The notes: generated from the letters alone by a model not told the origin. A DNA stretch of 64,000 nucleotides from Ferrovibrio sp. (GCF_025869515.1 NZ_JAOZVR010000122.1:48258-112257), one strand, 5' to 3'. Counted from the first letter of the stretch, positions 27,949-37,519 are shown. A program made the numbers and translations.

Positions 27949-28652
27949 ACGCCGCTGCGCCATTGATCGTCGACAGTACGCCGGCGGTGGAGCGGCTGCG
28001 CACGCATCTGCAGCCGGTACCGACCTTCGATGCCATTCCACGCGACTTCAAGCTGGCCGCCAAGGGCGACTTCCAGCTCAATCCGGGTTTCGCGCCGCTG
28101 CGCAACGGTCCACTCAACCCGGCCGCCGTGCTGGTGCCGGTGGTCGCCTACGAGGGCGGCGAACGCGTGATCCTCACCAAGCGCACGGCGCATCTGTCGA
28201 ATCACGCCGGGCAGATCAGTTTCCCCGGCGGTCGCGTCGATGCCGAGGATCCGGATGTGATCGCCACGGCCTTGCGCGAAACCGAAGAAGAGATCGGGCT
28301 GGACCGCAGCCATATCAGCGTGCTGGGTGCGCTGGATGCCTATGTCACGGGCACCGGCTTTTCTGTGGTGCCGGTGGTCGGCCTGGTGCGGCCGGGTTTT
28401 TCGCTCAGTCTGGCGCAGCATGAGGTGGCCGAGGTCTTTGAGGTCCCGTTCGGGTTCCTGATGGATTCGCGCAATCACCAGCGGCACAAAGGCGTATTCA
28501 ACGGGGTGGAGCGCCAGTGGTGGGCCATGCCCTATCAGGATTATTACATCTGGGGGGCCACCGCCGGGATGCTGCGCAACCTGCACGACCTGCTGCATGG
28601 CCAGACGGCCGGCGCGGCCGTCGCTGCGGATATCAAGGCGGAGCGCGCATGA
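27945..28652 (+). CDS. Nudix hydrolase, CoA pyrophosphatase type (NudL-like)
   Basis: Hydrolyses CoA and related nucleotides to phosphopantetheine and 3',5'-ADP. The Nudix box runs from GRVDAEDPD through ALRETEEEIGL, and the CoA-specific UPF0035 motif LSNHAGQISFPGG sits immediately before it. 235 aa, usual length. GTG 27945 overlaps the DUF1285 stop, and its own stop overlaps the DUF6111 start (ATGA), so three genes are coupled. Confidence 0.9.
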   Translation: MNAAAPLIVDSTPAVERLRTHLQPVPTFDAIPRDFKLAAKGDFQLNPGFAPLRNGPLNPAAVLVPVVAYEGGERVILTKRTAHLSNHAGQISFPGGRVDAEDPDVIATALRETEEEIGLDRSHISVLGALDAYVTGTGFSVVPVVGLVRPGFSLSLAQHEVAEVFEVPFGFLMDSRNHQRHKGVFNGVERQWWAMPYQDYYIWGATAGMLRNLHDLLHGQTAGAAVAADIKAERA

Positions 28653-28903
28653 GTCGCCTGATTGTTCATCTGCTGCCGCTGCTTCTGCCATTCGCGCTCT
28701 ATGGTCTGTACATCTGGCATGTGAAGCGCAGCGGCAAGGACGGGCCGGAGGTTACGCCCTGGTTCTGGCTGGCGGCCATCGGCCTGGTGCTGATGATCCT
28801 CAGTTTCTTGGTCTACGGGGTCTTTTTCGAACCCCCTCCGGGCGATTATGCACCGGCGCGGTTCGAGGATGGCCGGATCGTGCCGGGCCGGATCGGCCAG
28901 TGA
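28649..28903 (+). CDS. DUF6111 family small membrane protein
   Basis: 84 aa with two membrane segments (about 3-22 and 38-61) and a conserved cytoplasmic or periplasmic tail, YAPARFEDGRIVPGRI. This matches the DUF6111 family found between Nudix and cca genes in alphaproteobacteria. The function is unknown. It overlaps the Nudix gene by 4 bases, and cca begins 9 bases after its stop. Confidence 0.85.
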   Translation: MSRLIVHLLPLLLPFALYGLYIWHVKRSGKDGPEVTPWFWLAAIGLVLMILSFLVYGVFFEPPPGDYAPARFEDGRIVPGRIGQ

Positions 28904-28912
28904 GCTGCCACG

Positions 28913-30175
28913 ATGACCCTGCCCGATAGGATACCGCCAGTCGACTGGATGACGGCGGCGCCGACCCGCAGCCTGCTGGCCGCGCTCGGTGCCGGCGGTG
29001 CGCCGGTACGGTTTGTCGGTGGCTGTGTACGCGATGCCATCCTCGGCCTGCGGCCGGCGGATATCGATATTGCCACTCCGGAGACACCTGAGACGGTAAT
29101 CCGGCGGCTGGAAAAGGCAAAGCTGAAGGTGGTGCCGACCGGGATCGAGCATGGCACCGTTACCGCCGTGGTGCCCCCGGCCACCTTCCAGGTCACGACG
29201 CTGCGCCGCGATGTCGCCACCGACGGTCGCCGTGCCACGGTCGCTTTCGGCACCGACTGGGCCGAAGATGCCGCCCGGCGCGACTTCACCATCAATGCGC
29301 TATATGCCGATGCGGACGGGCGGCTCTACGATTACACCGATGGTCGCGCGGACCTGGCGGCTGGCCGGGTGCGGTTTATCGGCGATCCGGCCACCCGCGT
29401 GGTCGAGGATTACCTGCGGGTGCTGCGGTTTTTCCGCTTTCATGCCCGCTTTGGCAAAGGCGCGCCCGATGCGGCTGCGCTGGCGGCCTGCGCAGCCGCG
29501 GCGGATCGGCTCGATCGTCTGTCGGGCGAGCGTATCCGCGACGAGGTCCTGAAAATTCTGGCCCTGCCCAATGCAGCGGATGCGCTGGTGCTGATGCAGC
29601 AGAGTGGCGTGCTGGCCGCCGTCTTGCCGGCGGCTCGGTTCGATGCCGGCGCCTTTGCCCGGCTGGTGACACTGCAGGAAGCGGTCGCCGCCGGTGGCGG
29701 CAGCGATCCGGATGTCTGGCCGCGCCTCACCCTGCTGCTGGATCAGGCCGGCATCCCGGCGGAGGTGATTGCCGAGCGTCTGCGGCTGTCCAATGCCCAG
29801 CGCCTGCGCCTGGAAGGGCTGCTCGCGTTGCCGGTGATCGATTCCGGAATACTGCAGGACGAATCGGCCTTCCGTCTGGCGCTCTATCGCCTGAGTGCCG
29901 AGCGTTTCCGCAACGGAATCCTGATCGCGGCGAGCCGGCAGGCGGTCGATCACGACCTTGCGGTGGCCCGCGCCATCGCGACGGCGACCTGGCAGCGGCC
30001 GGTCTTTCCGCTGCGCGGCGCCGATGTCATTGCGGCCGGCTTCTCGCCGGGGCCGACTGTGAGCGCACTGCTCGGCGAACTGGAATCCTGGTGGGTGGAA
30101 GCGGGTTTCGCGCCTGATCGGGAGGCTTGCCTGCAGCGCTTGCGCGACCGGGTACAGCTGACCCCCGACGATTAG
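28913..30175 (+). CDS. CCA-adding enzyme / poly(A) polymerase family nucleotidyltransferase
   Basis: Adds or repairs the 3' CCA end of tRNA. The class II nucleotidyltransferase head is visible: GGCVRDAILGLRPADIDIAT with the catalytic DxD, followed by RRDFTINALYAD and the RNA-binding EDYLRVLRFFRFHARF. 420 aa, within the usual range. It is the last gene of the DUF1285-Nudix-DUF6111 operon. Whether it acts as a true CCA enzyme or a poly(A) polymerase cannot be settled from sequence motifs; CCA activity is more likely in this context. Confidence 0.9.
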   Translation: MTLPDRIPPVDWMTAAPTRSLLAALGAGGAPVRFVGGCVRDAILGLRPADIDIATPETPETVIRRLEKAKLKVVPTGIEHGTVTAVVPPATFQVTTLRRDVATDGRRATVAFGTDWAEDAARRDFTINALYADADGRLYDYTDGRADLAAGRVRFIGDPATRVVEDYLRVLRFFRFHARFGKGAPDAAALAACAAAADRLDRLSGERIRDEVLKILALPNAADALVLMQQSGVLAAVLPAARFDAGAFARLVTLQEAVAAGGGSDPDVWPRLTLLLDQAGIPAEVIAERLRLSNAQRLRLEGLLALPVIDSGILQDESAFRLALYRLSAERFRNGILIAASRQAVDHDLAVARAIATATWQRPVFPLRGADVIAAGFSPGPTVSALLGELESWWVEAGFAPDREACLQRLRDRVQLTPDD

Positions 30176-30282
30176 GGGTTAATTCTTAAATTATTGAAAT
30201 TTTTTGGATTTTTCCGCTGCGCCTGCCCGAGCGGCAGGATGGGACTGTAGTCAGCGCGGAATTACTACAGGCCCAGAAAGAG

Positions 30283-30333
30283 CTCGAGCTCCACGTCGGC
30301 GCCGTAAACCCGGTCGCCGATGTGGAGCTCGAG
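30283..30333. repeat. Long imperfect inverted repeat (19-bp arms)
   Basis: Arm CTCGAGCTCCACGTCGGCG (30283-30301) pairs with CGCCGATGTGGAGCTCGAG (30315-30333), with one G/T wobble; three more pairs extend inward past a bulged T. It lies between the convergent cca and Lys/Ala-rich genes. There is no T-tract on either side, so it is not a classical intrinsic terminator; it could act as an RNA-end stabiliser or a Rho-dependent boundary. Confidence 0.7.
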
Positions 30334-30355
30334 ACCACATACTAAAACTCGTACT

Positions 30356-30472
30356 TTACTTCTTCTTGGCGGCCTTCTTCTTGGCAGCCTTCTTCTTGGC
30401 CTTCGGGGCCTTCTTAGCCTTCACAGCCTTCTTCGCCACCTTCTTCTTAGCGGCCTTTTTCTTCGCAGCCAT
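30356..30472 (-). CDS. Histone H1-like Lys/Ala-rich small protein (38 aa)
   Basis: A short gene easily missed by size cut-offs. It encodes 38 residues, almost all Lys and Ala with single Val/Pro spacers, built from AAKKK repeats (net charge about +21). The ATG at 30472 has a strong GGAGGAG Shine-Dalgarno 6 bases upstream, which argues for real translation. The DNA repeats a GCCAAGAAGAAG unit. Composition resembles the C-terminal tails of bacterial H1-like proteins (Hc1, AlgP, BpH1), so DNA or RNA binding is inferred. A similar tail occurs on the MTA phosphorylase at 34986. Confidence 0.75.
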   Translation of the reverse strand: MAAKKKAAKKKVAKKAVKAKKAPKAKKKAAKKKAAKKK

Positions 30473-30709
30473 GAGTTTCTCCTCCATGGATTAGAGTGCG
30501 GTTTTCACCGCAACGAAGTTTTCGGGAAATGTTTCCCGAACACGTATATCTGTAGCACAACGCAACAGTATTAACCACTAAATCTTGCGCGCGCTTAAAA
30601 AATGGTTAAGCGCATATCCAACTCGACATCGGAATCAGGCACGACGCACGAACGAAAAAGCATCGCTCAAGTAAAACGCGCGCGATGACTTGCGAGAATT
30701 ACGACATGC

Positions 30710-30739
30710 AAAAAAGCCGCATGGAATCTGGCATTTTTT
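30710..30739 (-). terminator. Candidate intrinsic terminator after hemF
   Basis: GCC(N11)GGC flanked by six As at 30710-30715 and six Ts at 30734-30739; on the minus strand it follows the hemF stop by 3 bases and ends in a U-tract. The GC stem is short, but the A/T flanks can extend it. It could work in both directions. Confidence 0.5.
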
Positions 30740-30741
30740 AA

Positions 30742-31596
30742 TCATGGCCATTTCACGCTCGGCGGCATCGACATCAAAATCGCTTCGGTGTTGCCGCCGG
30801 TTTTCAGACCGAATGTGGTGCCGCGATCATAGAGCAAATTGAACTCCACATAGCGTCCGCGCCGCACCAGTTGATGCTCTCGATCGGCCTCCGACCATGG
30901 CTCATTGAGGTGTTTGCGGGCGATTTTTGGGTATGATTCGAGGAACGATTCGCCGACCGCTTTTGTGAATCCGAAATCGTGTTCCCAATCGCCGCTGTCC
31001 AACTGGTCGTAGAAGATGCCGCCGACGCCCCGTGCCTCGTTGCGATGCGCAAGGTGGAAATACTCGTCGCACCATTTCTTGAATCGCGGGTAGTAGGTCG
31101 GGTCGAAACGGTCGCAGGTATCCTTGAGGCCGGCATGGAAGGCGGCAGTGTCGGCTTCGTCAGGCCGCATCGGCGTCAGGTCGGCACCGCCGCCGAACCA
31201 GGCCTTGCTGGTCACCAGGAAGCGGGTGTTCATATGCACCGCCGGCACCTTGGGTGACTGCAGATGAGCCACCAGCGAGATGCCCGAGGCCCAGAAGCGG
31301 CCGTCCGTCGCCGCCCCCGGAATCTGTTTGCGAAACTCCTCGCTGAATTCGCCATGGACGGTCGAAATATTCACCCCGACCTTTTCGAAGACGCGGCCTC
31401 GCATCACGCTCATCACGCCGCCGCCGCCGCCGGGCCGCTCCCAGGGCGTGCGCTCAAAGCGACCGGCCGGCTGATCGCTCAACTGGCCGGTCAGGTCGTC
31501 TTCGAGCTGTTCGAAGGCGGCGCAGATCCGGTCGCGCAAAGTCTCGAACCAGACCCGGGCCCGTTGCTGACGGTCTGCGATCAGGGTGTCGGTCAT
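30742..31596 (-). CDS. hemF: Coproporphyrinogen III oxidase, oxygen-dependent
   Basis: Oxidative decarboxylation of coproporphyrinogen III to protoporphyrinogen IX in haem synthesis, cytosolic. Signature segments are [53 protein letters not shown] and the [21 protein letters not shown]-terminal motif. 284 aa, usual length. The start lies 6 bases after the trmL stop, so trmL-hemF are an operon. It supplies haem for the neighbouring bc1 complex and other cytochromes. Confidence 0.97.
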   Translation of the reverse strand: MTDTLIADRQQRARVWFETLRDRICAAFEQLEDDLTGQLSDQPAGRFERTPWERPGGGGGVMSVMRGRVFEKVGVNISTVHGEFSEEFRKQIPGAATDGRFWASGISLVAHLQSPKVPAVHMNTRFLVTSKAWFGGGADLTPMRPDEADTAAFHAGLKDTCDRFDPTYYPRFKKWCDEYFHLAHRNEARGVGGIFYDQLDSGDWEHDFGFTKAVGESFLESYPKIARKHLNEPWSEADREHQLVRRGRYVEFNLLYDRGTTFGLKTGGNTEAILMSMPPSVKWP

Positions 31597-31602
31597 TCTT
31601 CG

Positions 31603-32088
31603 TTACTCCATGTTGCCGGCGGCGGAACGCGGAAAGGCATCGCATTGTCGCAGGGCTTCGCCAAGTACGATGGCGGCGGCGGTGGCGACATTGATTGAAC
31701 GCAGGCCGGGCCGGATCGGGATCAGCAGCCCGGCATCGGCGGCGGCATGGACGTAATCCGGCACGCCCTTCGTTTCGCGGCCGAACAGAAGGATGTCGTC
31801 AGCCGCGAAACGGAACTCCGTATAGGGAATGGCCGCCCTCGTGGTCATCAGCACCAGACGCCCGGCCAAATGTCCTGTCCGGCGGTCCTCCTGGAAATGC
31901 TGCCAGCTGGCATGCCGGTGAATCTCAGCATGCTCAAGATAGTCCATGGCGCTGCGCTTCACGGCCTGCACGGAAAATGGAAAGCCGCAGGGCTCGATCA
32001 CATGCACGGGGGTGTCCAGGCAGGCGCCGAGACGCAAAATCGTGCCCAGGTTCGGCGGGATGTCGGGTTCGAAAAGGGCGAGCCGCAT
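31603..32088 (-). CDS. trmL: tRNA (cytidine/uridine-34-2'-O)-methyltransferase
   Basis: SPOUT-fold enzyme that methylates the wobble ribose of tRNA-Leu using SAM. Motifs: FEPDIPPNLGTILRLGACL at the N-terminus, LFGRETKGVP (knot), and IPIRPGLRSINVATAAAIVL (SAM pocket). ATG 32088 is chosen because family members start MRLALFEPDIPPN; this gives 161 aa, the usual size, and removes an unsupported 35-residue extension. Divergent from petA across 200 bases. Confidence 0.92.
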   Translation of the reverse strand: MRLALFEPDIPPNLGTILRLGACLDTPVHVIEPCGFPFSVQAVKRSAMDYLEHAEIHRHASWQHFQEDRRTGHLAGRLVLMTTRAAIPYTEFRFAADDILLFGRETKGVPDYVHAAADAGLLIPIRPGLRSINVATAAAIVLGEALRQCDAFPRSAAGNME

Positions 32089-32288
32089 GATGTTGCAAAG
32101 GGGGTTCTGAATCGGGTCCGGAGACAAGGATGGGAGGGGGTGGATTTTTCGCGGTTTCCCGTGGCGATTCCAACGGCAAGACCCCTGCGGCAACCTGTCG
32201 CATGCGTCCGGCTAAGTGCTGGACTTCGCCAACATATAGTGAGAAATATCGCGTCACGTTTCCAAGTCTTATTATCTTCGAGGGATCT

Positions 32289-32822
32289 ATGGCAGGGACA
32301 GCGACCCAACCGGCCGGTACGACCGAGCCGACCCGGCGCGACTTTATCGTCGTCGCCGCCGGTGCCTTCGCCGCCGTGGGAGCGGCAGCGGCGGTTTGGC
32401 CGTTCATTCATCAGATGAACCCGTCGGCCGACGTGCTGGCGCTGTCGAGCACCGAAGTCGATCTGAGCCAGATCGCGGCGGGCCAGAGCGTCACCATCCT
32501 GTGGCGCGGCAAGCCGGTCTTCGTGCGCCATCGCACCGCTGCCGAGATCGCGCAGGCCGAGAAGGACGACACGGCGGCGCTGCCGGATCCGGCCAAGGAC
32601 GCCGATCGCGTGAAGAAGCCGGAATGGCTGGTCATGATGGGCGTGTGTACCCATCTGGGCTGCGTGCCGCTCGGCCAGCAGGGTGACTTCGGCGGCTGGT
32701 TCTGCCCCTGCCACGGTTCGCACTACGATACCTCGGGCCGCATCCGCAAAGGCCCCGCGCCGGCGAATCTTCCGATTCCGGAATACGCCTTCCTCAACGA
32801 TACCCGCATCCGCATCGGCTAA
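32289..32822 (+). CDS. petA: Ubiquinol-cytochrome c reductase Rieske iron-sulfur subunit
   Basis: [2Fe-2S] subunit of the bc1 complex that takes electrons from ubiquinol to cytochrome c1. Cluster motifs CTHLGC and CPCHGS are intact. A twin-arginine start ([23 protein letters not shown] split: TRRDF then a hydrophobic anchor) indicates Tat-dependent insertion. 177 aa. GAGGG precedes the ATG at 32289. First gene of petABC. Confidence 0.97.
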   Translation: MAGTATQPAGTTEPTRRDFIVVAAGAFAAVGAAAAVWPFIHQMNPSADVLALSSTEVDLSQIAAGQSVTILWRGKPVFVRHRTAAEIAQAEKDDTAALPDPAKDADRVKKPEWLVMMGVCTHLGCVPLGQQGDFGGWFCPCHGSHYDTSGRIRKGPAPANLPIPEYAFLNDTRIRIG

Positions 32823-32834
32823 GGACCCCAACCG

Positions 32835-34085
32835 ATGGCTAACAATAGCTCTGGCTTCATGGCCAATCCGCTCGTCAAGTGGATCGAGTACCGCCTGCCG
32901 GTTTTCTCGACGCTCGACCATATGGTCGGCTCGCAGTATCCGACGCCGAAGAATCTGAACTACTGGTGGAATTTCGGCTCCCTCGCCGGCCTCTGCCTGG
33001 TGATCCAGATCATCACCGGCATCGTACTGGTCATGCATTACACGCCGCATACGACGATGGCGTTCGACTCGGTCGAGCACATCATGCGCGACGTCAACTA
33101 CGGCTGGCTGCTGCGCTACATGCACGCCAACGGCGCCTCGATGTTCTTCATCGTGGTTTACATCCATATCTTCCGCGGCCTGTATTTCGGTTCCTACAAG
33201 GCGCCGCGCGAAATCCTGTGGTTCCTCGGCCTGATCATCTTCCTACTGATGATGGCAACGGCGTTCATGGGCTATGTGCTTCCCTGGGGCCAGATGAGCT
33301 TCTGGGGCGCCACCGTGATCACCAACCTGTTCTCGGCCATTCCGGTGGTCGGCGAGCCGATCGTGACCTGGCTGTGGGGTGGTTTCGCCGTCGATAACCC
33401 GACGCTGAATCGCTTTTTCTCGTTGCACTATCTGCTGCCCTTCGTGATCGTCGGCATCGTGATTCTGCATATCCTGGCGCTGCACCAGCATGGGTCCAAC
33501 AACCCGCTGGGCATCGACACCAAGGGTCCGCAGGATCGCATCCCGTTCCATCCGTATTACACGATCAAGGATGCAGTGGGCGTCGGTGCCTTCCTGATCC
33601 TGTTCTCCTTCTTCCTGTTCTACGCGCCGAATTTCCTGGGCCATCCGGATAACTATATTCCGGCCAATCCGCTGGTGACTCCGGCGCATATCGTGCCCGA
33701 ATGGTACTTCCTGCCGTTCTACGCGATCCTGCGCTCGGTGCCCGACAAGCTGGGCGGCGTGTTGCTGATGTTCGGCGCCATCCTGATTCTGTTCCTGCTG
33801 CCCTGGCTGGACACCAGCAAGGTGCGCTCGGCCAAGTTCCGGCCGATCTACAAGCAGCTGTTCTGGGTCTTCGCGCTGGCCTGCGTCGGCCTGACCTATG
33901 CCGGCGGCTTGCCGCCGGAGGGCATGGCGCTGGTGATCGGTCGCGTCTGCACTGTGTATTACTTCGCGCACTTCCTCATCCTGATGCCGCTGGTCGGCTG
34001 GTTCGAGAAGCCGCTGAAGCTGCCTGCCTCGATCAGCGAGGCTGTGCTCAAGACCGAGCCCGGCGCTGCCGGCAGCAAGGCGTAA
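32835..34085 (+). CDS. petB: Cytochrome b of the bc1 complex
   Basis: Membrane subunit holding hemes bL and bH and the Qo/Qi sites. Eight membrane helices are apparent over 416 aa. Heme and quinone motifs include [43 protein letters not shown] and [17 protein letters not shown] (the PEWY of the Qo site). It starts 12 bases after petA. Normal length for an alphaproteobacterial complex III cytochrome b. Confidence 0.98.
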   Translation: MANNSSGFMANPLVKWIEYRLPVFSTLDHMVGSQYPTPKNLNYWWNFGSLAGLCLVIQIITGIVLVMHYTPHTTMAFDSVEHIMRDVNYGWLLRYMHANGASMFFIVVYIHIFRGLYFGSYKAPREILWFLGLIIFLLMMATAFMGYVLPWGQMSFWGATVITNLFSAIPVVGEPIVTWLWGGFAVDNPTLNRFFSLHYLLPFVIVGIVILHILALHQHGSNNPLGIDTKGPQDRIPFHPYYTIKDAVGVGAFLILFSFFLFYAPNFLGHPDNYIPANPLVTPAHIVPEWYFLPFYAILRSVPDKLGGVLLMFGAILILFLLPWLDTSKVRSAKFRPIYKQLFWVFALACVGLTYAGGLPPEGMALVIGRVCTVYYFAHFLILMPLVGWFEKPLKLPASISEAVLKTEPGAAGSKA

Positions 34086-34099
34086 GGGGGATCGGACCA

Positions 34100-34864
34100 A
34101 TGAAGACGACGATGATGCGTACGATCCTTGCCGCAATGGCGATTGGCTTTGCCGCTCCGGCCTTGGCCGCGGGCGACACGGCGACGCCGCCGGCGCAGAA
34201 GTGGAGCTTCAACGGCCCCTTCGGCACCTACGACCGCGCCGAACTGCAGCGTGGCTATCAGGTGTACAAGGAAGTCTGTGCCGCCTGCCACGCCATGAAG
34301 TATGTGGCCTTCCGCAACCTGCGGGATGTCGGTTTTTCCGAAGCAGAAGTGAAGGCTCTGGCGGCCACTTTTGAGGTGAACGACGGTCCGAACGATCAGG
34401 GCGAGATGTTCAAGCGTCCCGGCCTGCCTTCGGACAAGTTCCCGTCGCCCTTCCCGAACGAGAAGGCGGCACGGGCGTCCAATGGCGGTGCCTATCCGCT
34501 CGATCTGTCGCTGATCGCCAAGGCCCGCGCGCATGGTCCGGATTACATCAGGGCACTGCTGACCGGTTACAAGGATGCCCCCGCCGGTTTCACCCTCGGG
34601 GAAGGCCTGAACTACAACGAGTATTTCGCGGGGCATCAGATTGCGATGCCGCAGCCGCTGAATGCCGACCAGGTGACCTATGCGGATGGCACCAAGGCCA
34701 GCGTCGAGCAGATGGCGCATGATGTTTCCTCCTTCCTGATGTGGGCCGCCGAGCCCAAGCTGGAAGACCGCAAGCGCATGGGCTTCAAGGTGATGATTTT
34801 CCTGGTCGTGCTGACCGGGCTGTTCTTTGCCGCCAAGAAGCGCATCTGGGCCAAGCTGCACTAG
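34100..34864 (+). CDS. petC: Cytochrome c1 of the bc1 complex
   Basis: Membrane-anchored c-type cytochrome that passes electrons from the Rieske protein to cytochrome c. A signal peptide (residues 1-23, ending PALA), the haem site C60-A-A-C63-H64, the axial-Met region HQIAMPQPL and a C-terminal anchor (FKVMIFLVVLTGLFFAAK) are visible. 254 aa. It begins 14 bases after petB and ends the operon before a strong terminator. Confidence 0.97.
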   Translation: MKTTMMRTILAAMAIGFAAPALAAGDTATPPAQKWSFNGPFGTYDRAELQRGYQVYKEVCAACHAMKYVAFRNLRDVGFSEAEVKALAATFEVNDGPNDQGEMFKRPGLPSDKFPSPFPNEKAARASNGGAYPLDLSLIAKARAHGPDYIRALLTGYKDAPAGFTLGEGLNYNEYFAGHQIAMPQPLNADQVTYADGTKASVEQMAHDVSSFLMWAAEPKLEDRKRMGFKVMIFLVVLTGLFFAAKKRIWAKLH

Positions 34865-34888
34865 GCCGCGGTCGAACGATCACGGAAA

Positions 34889-34915
34889 GGCCGCCGTTTT
34901 CCGGCGGCCTTTTTT
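34889..34915 (+). terminator. Intrinsic terminator of petABC
   Basis: GGCCGCCG (34889-34896) pairs with CGGCGGCC (34902-34909) around a TTTTC loop, followed by six Ts (34910-34915). Located 25 bases after the petC stop. Confidence 0.9.
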
Positions 34916-34985
34916 GTTGCGCCCCGACAGGGGGTTTGCTTAAGTCGCGCGCGGCATCCGGCCCGCATCCTGAGGAATTCCGTCC

Positions 34986-36107
34986 ATGGCAAAAGCGAAG
35001 AAAAAAGCCGCGAAAAAGCCTGTGAAGGCCCCGGTAAAGCCGACCGTGAAACAGGCGGCCAGGCCAGCCGCCAAGGCATCCAAGGGCAAGGCGACCAAAG
35101 GCAAAGTGCGCCGGATTGTCGAGCATGAAGGTGCGAGTGCCGCCGCAATGGGTGTGGCGCGGGCCGCCGCCCGCTCGGTGCGCGGCGTGGCAAAGGCCGC
35201 TGGTATCCCGAAGCCGCATATTGCCAGGGCCGGCGACCCGGTGCGCATCGGCGTGCTGGGCGGCAGCGGCATTTACGGCATGGCCGGACTGAAGAATACC
35301 AAATGGCGCAAAGTCTCGACCCCTTGGGGTGATCCCTCCGACGAGCTGCTGTTCGGCAGTCTGGACGGCGCCGAACTGGTTTTCCTGCCGCGTCATGGCC
35401 GCGGCCATGTGCATTCGCCGTCGGAAGTGAACTATCGCGCCAATATCGATGCGCTCAAGCGTGTCGGTTGCCATGACGTCATCTCGGTTTCGGCCTGCGG
35501 CTCGTTCAAGGAGCATCTGGCACCGGGAACCTTCGTGATCGTCGACCAGTTCATCGATCGCACCTTCATGCGACAGAAGAGTTTTTTCGGCACCGGCCTG
35601 GTCGCCCATGTCTCGGCTGCGCATCCGGTCTGCCATCGTCTCGGCGACGCGCTCGAAGCCGCCGCAAAAGATGCCGGTATCACCGTGCAGCGTGGCGGCA
35701 CCTACCTGTGCATGGAAGGCCCGCAGTTCTCGACCCAGGCCGAAAGCTTCCTCTACAAGAGCTGGGGCTGCGATGTGATCGGCATGACCAATGCGCCCGA
35801 AGCCAAGCTCGCCCGCGAAGCCGAGCTCTGCTACGCCTCGGTCGCCATGGTCACCGACTATGACTGCTGGCACCCCGATCACGATCATGTCGATGTCGCG
35901 GCGGTGATCCGCGTGCTGCTCGACAATGCCGAGAAGGGCCAGACTCTGGTGGCCAGGGCCGTACCGCATCTGCGGCATCGGCCGGCGCATTGCCCGCAGG
36001 GTTGCGACCGTGTGCTGGATTCGGCACTGATCACGGCGCCGGAAAAACGCGACCCGGCGGTTATCAGGAAACTCGATGCGGTCGCTGGCCGCGTCTTCAA
36101 GGCTTAA
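34986..36107 (+). CDS. mtnP: S-methyl-5'-thioadenosine phosphorylase with Lys/Ala-rich H1-like N-terminal tail
   Basis: Phosphorolyses methylthioadenosine to adenine and methylthioribose-1-phosphate. The enzyme domain starts near residue 85 ([13 protein letters not shown]) with [35 protein letters not shown] and VTDYDCWH. Residues 1-84 are an unusual basic extension rich in Lys, Ala and Pro ([19 protein letters not shown] start), like a histone H1 tail. ATG 34986 follows a GAGGA site; no equally good start lies at the domain edge, so the tail is probably translated. The next gene, apt, uses the adenine product. Confidence 0.92.
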   Translation: MAKAKKKAAKKPVKAPVKPTVKQAARPAAKASKGKATKGKVRRIVEHEGASAAAMGVARAAARSVRGVAKAAGIPKPHIARAGDPVRIGVLGGSGIYGMAGLKNTKWRKVSTPWGDPSDELLFGSLDGAELVFLPRHGRGHVHSPSEVNYRANIDALKRVGCHDVISVSACGSFKEHLAPGTFVIVDQFIDRTFMRQKSFFGTGLVAHVSAAHPVCHRLGDALEAAAKDAGITVQRGGTYLCMEGPQFSTQAESFLYKSWGCDVIGMTNAPEAKLAREAELCYASVAMVTDYDCWHPDHDHVDVAAVIRVLLDNAEKGQTLVARAVPHLRHRPAHCPQGCDRVLDSALITAPEKRDPAVIRKLDAVAGRVFKA

Positions 36108-36118
36108 AGAAGGACGCC

Positions 36119-36649
36119 ATGCAGGGCATCAAGGAAAAGATCCGCGCCATTCCCGACTATCCGAAGCCGGGAATCATGTTCCGCGACATCACCACGCTGC
36201 TGCAGGATGCGCGCGGCTTCCGCAAAACGGTCGACGAGATGGTGCAGCCGCTGGCCGGCACCCGCATCGACAAGGTGGTCGGCATCGAGGCGCGTGGCTT
36301 CATTCTTGGCGGCGCCATCGCGCATCAGCTTTCCATCGGCTTCGTGCCGGTGCGCAAGCGCGGCAAGCTGCCCTGGAAAACCATGTCGCAGGAATACCAG
36401 CTCGAATACGGCACCGATGCGATGGAAATCCATGTCGATGCCATCCAGCCGAACGAAAACGTGCTGATCGTCGACGATCTGATCGCCACTGGCGGTACAG
36501 CGGAAGCCGCGATCAAGCTGATCCGCGCCCATAAGGGCAATGTGGTCGGCTGCTCCTTTATTGTCGACCTGCCTGAACTGGGCGGCCGCAAGCGGCTCGA
36601 AACGCTTGGCGTGCAGGTGCTGTCGCTCTGCGAGTTTGACGGGCACTGA
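36119..36649 (+). CDS. apt: Adenine phosphoribosyltransferase
   Basis: Converts adenine and PRPP to AMP. Motifs: [20 protein letters not shown] at the N-terminus, [12 protein letters not shown], and the PRPP loop [17 protein letters not shown]. 176 aa, usual length. ATG 36119 has an AGAAGGA Shine-Dalgarno and lies 11 bases after the MTA phosphorylase stop, which makes a compact adenine-salvage operon. Confidence 0.96.
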   Translation: MQGIKEKIRAIPDYPKPGIMFRDITTLLQDARGFRKTVDEMVQPLAGTRIDKVVGIEARGFILGGAIAHQLSIGFVPVRKRGKLPWKTMSQEYQLEYGTDAMEIHVDAIQPNENVLIVDDLIATGGTAEAAIKLIRAHKGNVVGCSFIVDLPELGGRKRLETLGVQVLSLCEFDGH

Positions 36650-36664
36650 GCCGGGGGGCAGGCC

Positions 36665-37519
36665 GTGGCACATCGGATTACCGGTCTCGATCACACCGTT
36701 CTGGCCGTCACCGATCTGGAGGCGGCGCGGATCAACTGGCAGAAGCTCGGTTTCACGCTGACGCCGCGCGGCCGGCATATCGGCTGGGCGACCGGCAATT
36801 ACTGCATCATGTTTTCATGCACCTATCATGAGCTGCTCGGGGTTGCCGAGCCGGGCGGCTATACCGCCGGGCTGGAAGAGGCGCTGCAGGTCAGGGGCGA
36901 GGGCGTGCACAAGGTGGCGCTCGGCATCGACGATGCCGCCGCGGCGGTCGCCGAGCTCAGGGCCTCGGGCCTGAATCCGTCGGCACCGCAGGATCTGAAG
37001 CGCGAGCTGCAACTGCCCGAAGGCACAGTGTTGCCGGCTTTCAGCCTGGTGCATCTTCCGCCAGAGGCGACACCGCAGCTCTCCATGTTCCTGTGTCAGC
37101 ATCTGACGCCTGAACTGCTGCGCCGGCCGGGCTGGCTGGTGCACCCCAACGGCGCCGAGCAGATCAGCAGTGTGATCGTCGTGACCGACAACCCGCCTGT
37201 TCTGGAGCTGCCTTACGAAACTCTGGTCGGCGCCGGCAATGCCGTGCGCACTGATCGCATGGTGGCCGTGCGCACTGGCAGCGAGACGATTCTGTTCGTC
37301 ACGCCCGATGACCTTGATACGCTGTTCCCCGATATCGATCATCCGGCGCGGCCGACACCCTATGTCGCCGGCCTGCGTTTCCGCGTGCATAACACCGAGG
37401 CTGCCGCCGCTTATTTCAAGGCCGCCGGTATCGAACATGCGCGCAGCCTGGACGGCACCGTGCTGGTGCCAGCCTCGGCCGCCAATGGCTGCTTCCTGGA
37501 ATTCAGCAGCCGGGCTTAA
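36665..37519 (+). CDS. VOC/glyoxalase-like domain protein
   Basis: 284-aa protein with two vicinal-oxygen-chelate modules: residues 5-130 (ITGLDHTVLAVTDLEAARINWQKLGF compressed to LDHTVLAVTDLE; CIMFSCTYHELL) and about 160-284 (SVIVVTDNP; VAGLRFRVHNTEAAAAYF). This resembles the Glyoxalase_3-type group, a family with unknown substrates. It starts with GTG 36665, 15 bases after apt, so it probably shares the salvage transcript, but no link to purine metabolism is evident. Confidence 0.82.
   Translation: MAHRITGLDHTVLAVTDLEAARINWQKLGFTLTPRGRHIGWATGNYCIMFSCTYHELLGVAEPGGYTAGLEEALQVRGEGVHKVALGIDDAAAAVAELRASGLNPSAPQDLKRELQLPEGTVLPAFSLVHLPPEATPQLSMFLCQHLTPELLRRPGWLVHPNGAEQISSVIVVTDNPPVLELPYETLVGAGNAVRTDRMVAVRTGSETILFVTPDDLDTLFPDIDHPARPTPYVAGLRFRVHNTEAAAAYFKAAGIEHARSLDGTVLVPASAANGCFLEFSSRA

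Noticed and set aside
30283..30333. Inverted repeat as a mobile-element end
   Set aside because: No transposase, target-site duplication or second copy in the window.
30356..30472. Tandem DNA repeats as a CRISPR array
   Set aside because: The repeats are codons of an AAKKK peptide; no spacers or cas genes.
30204..30494. Plus-strand frame rich in Phe/Leu/Ala
   Set aside because: It is the antisense of the Lys/Ala-rich gene; the minus strand has the ribosome-binding site.
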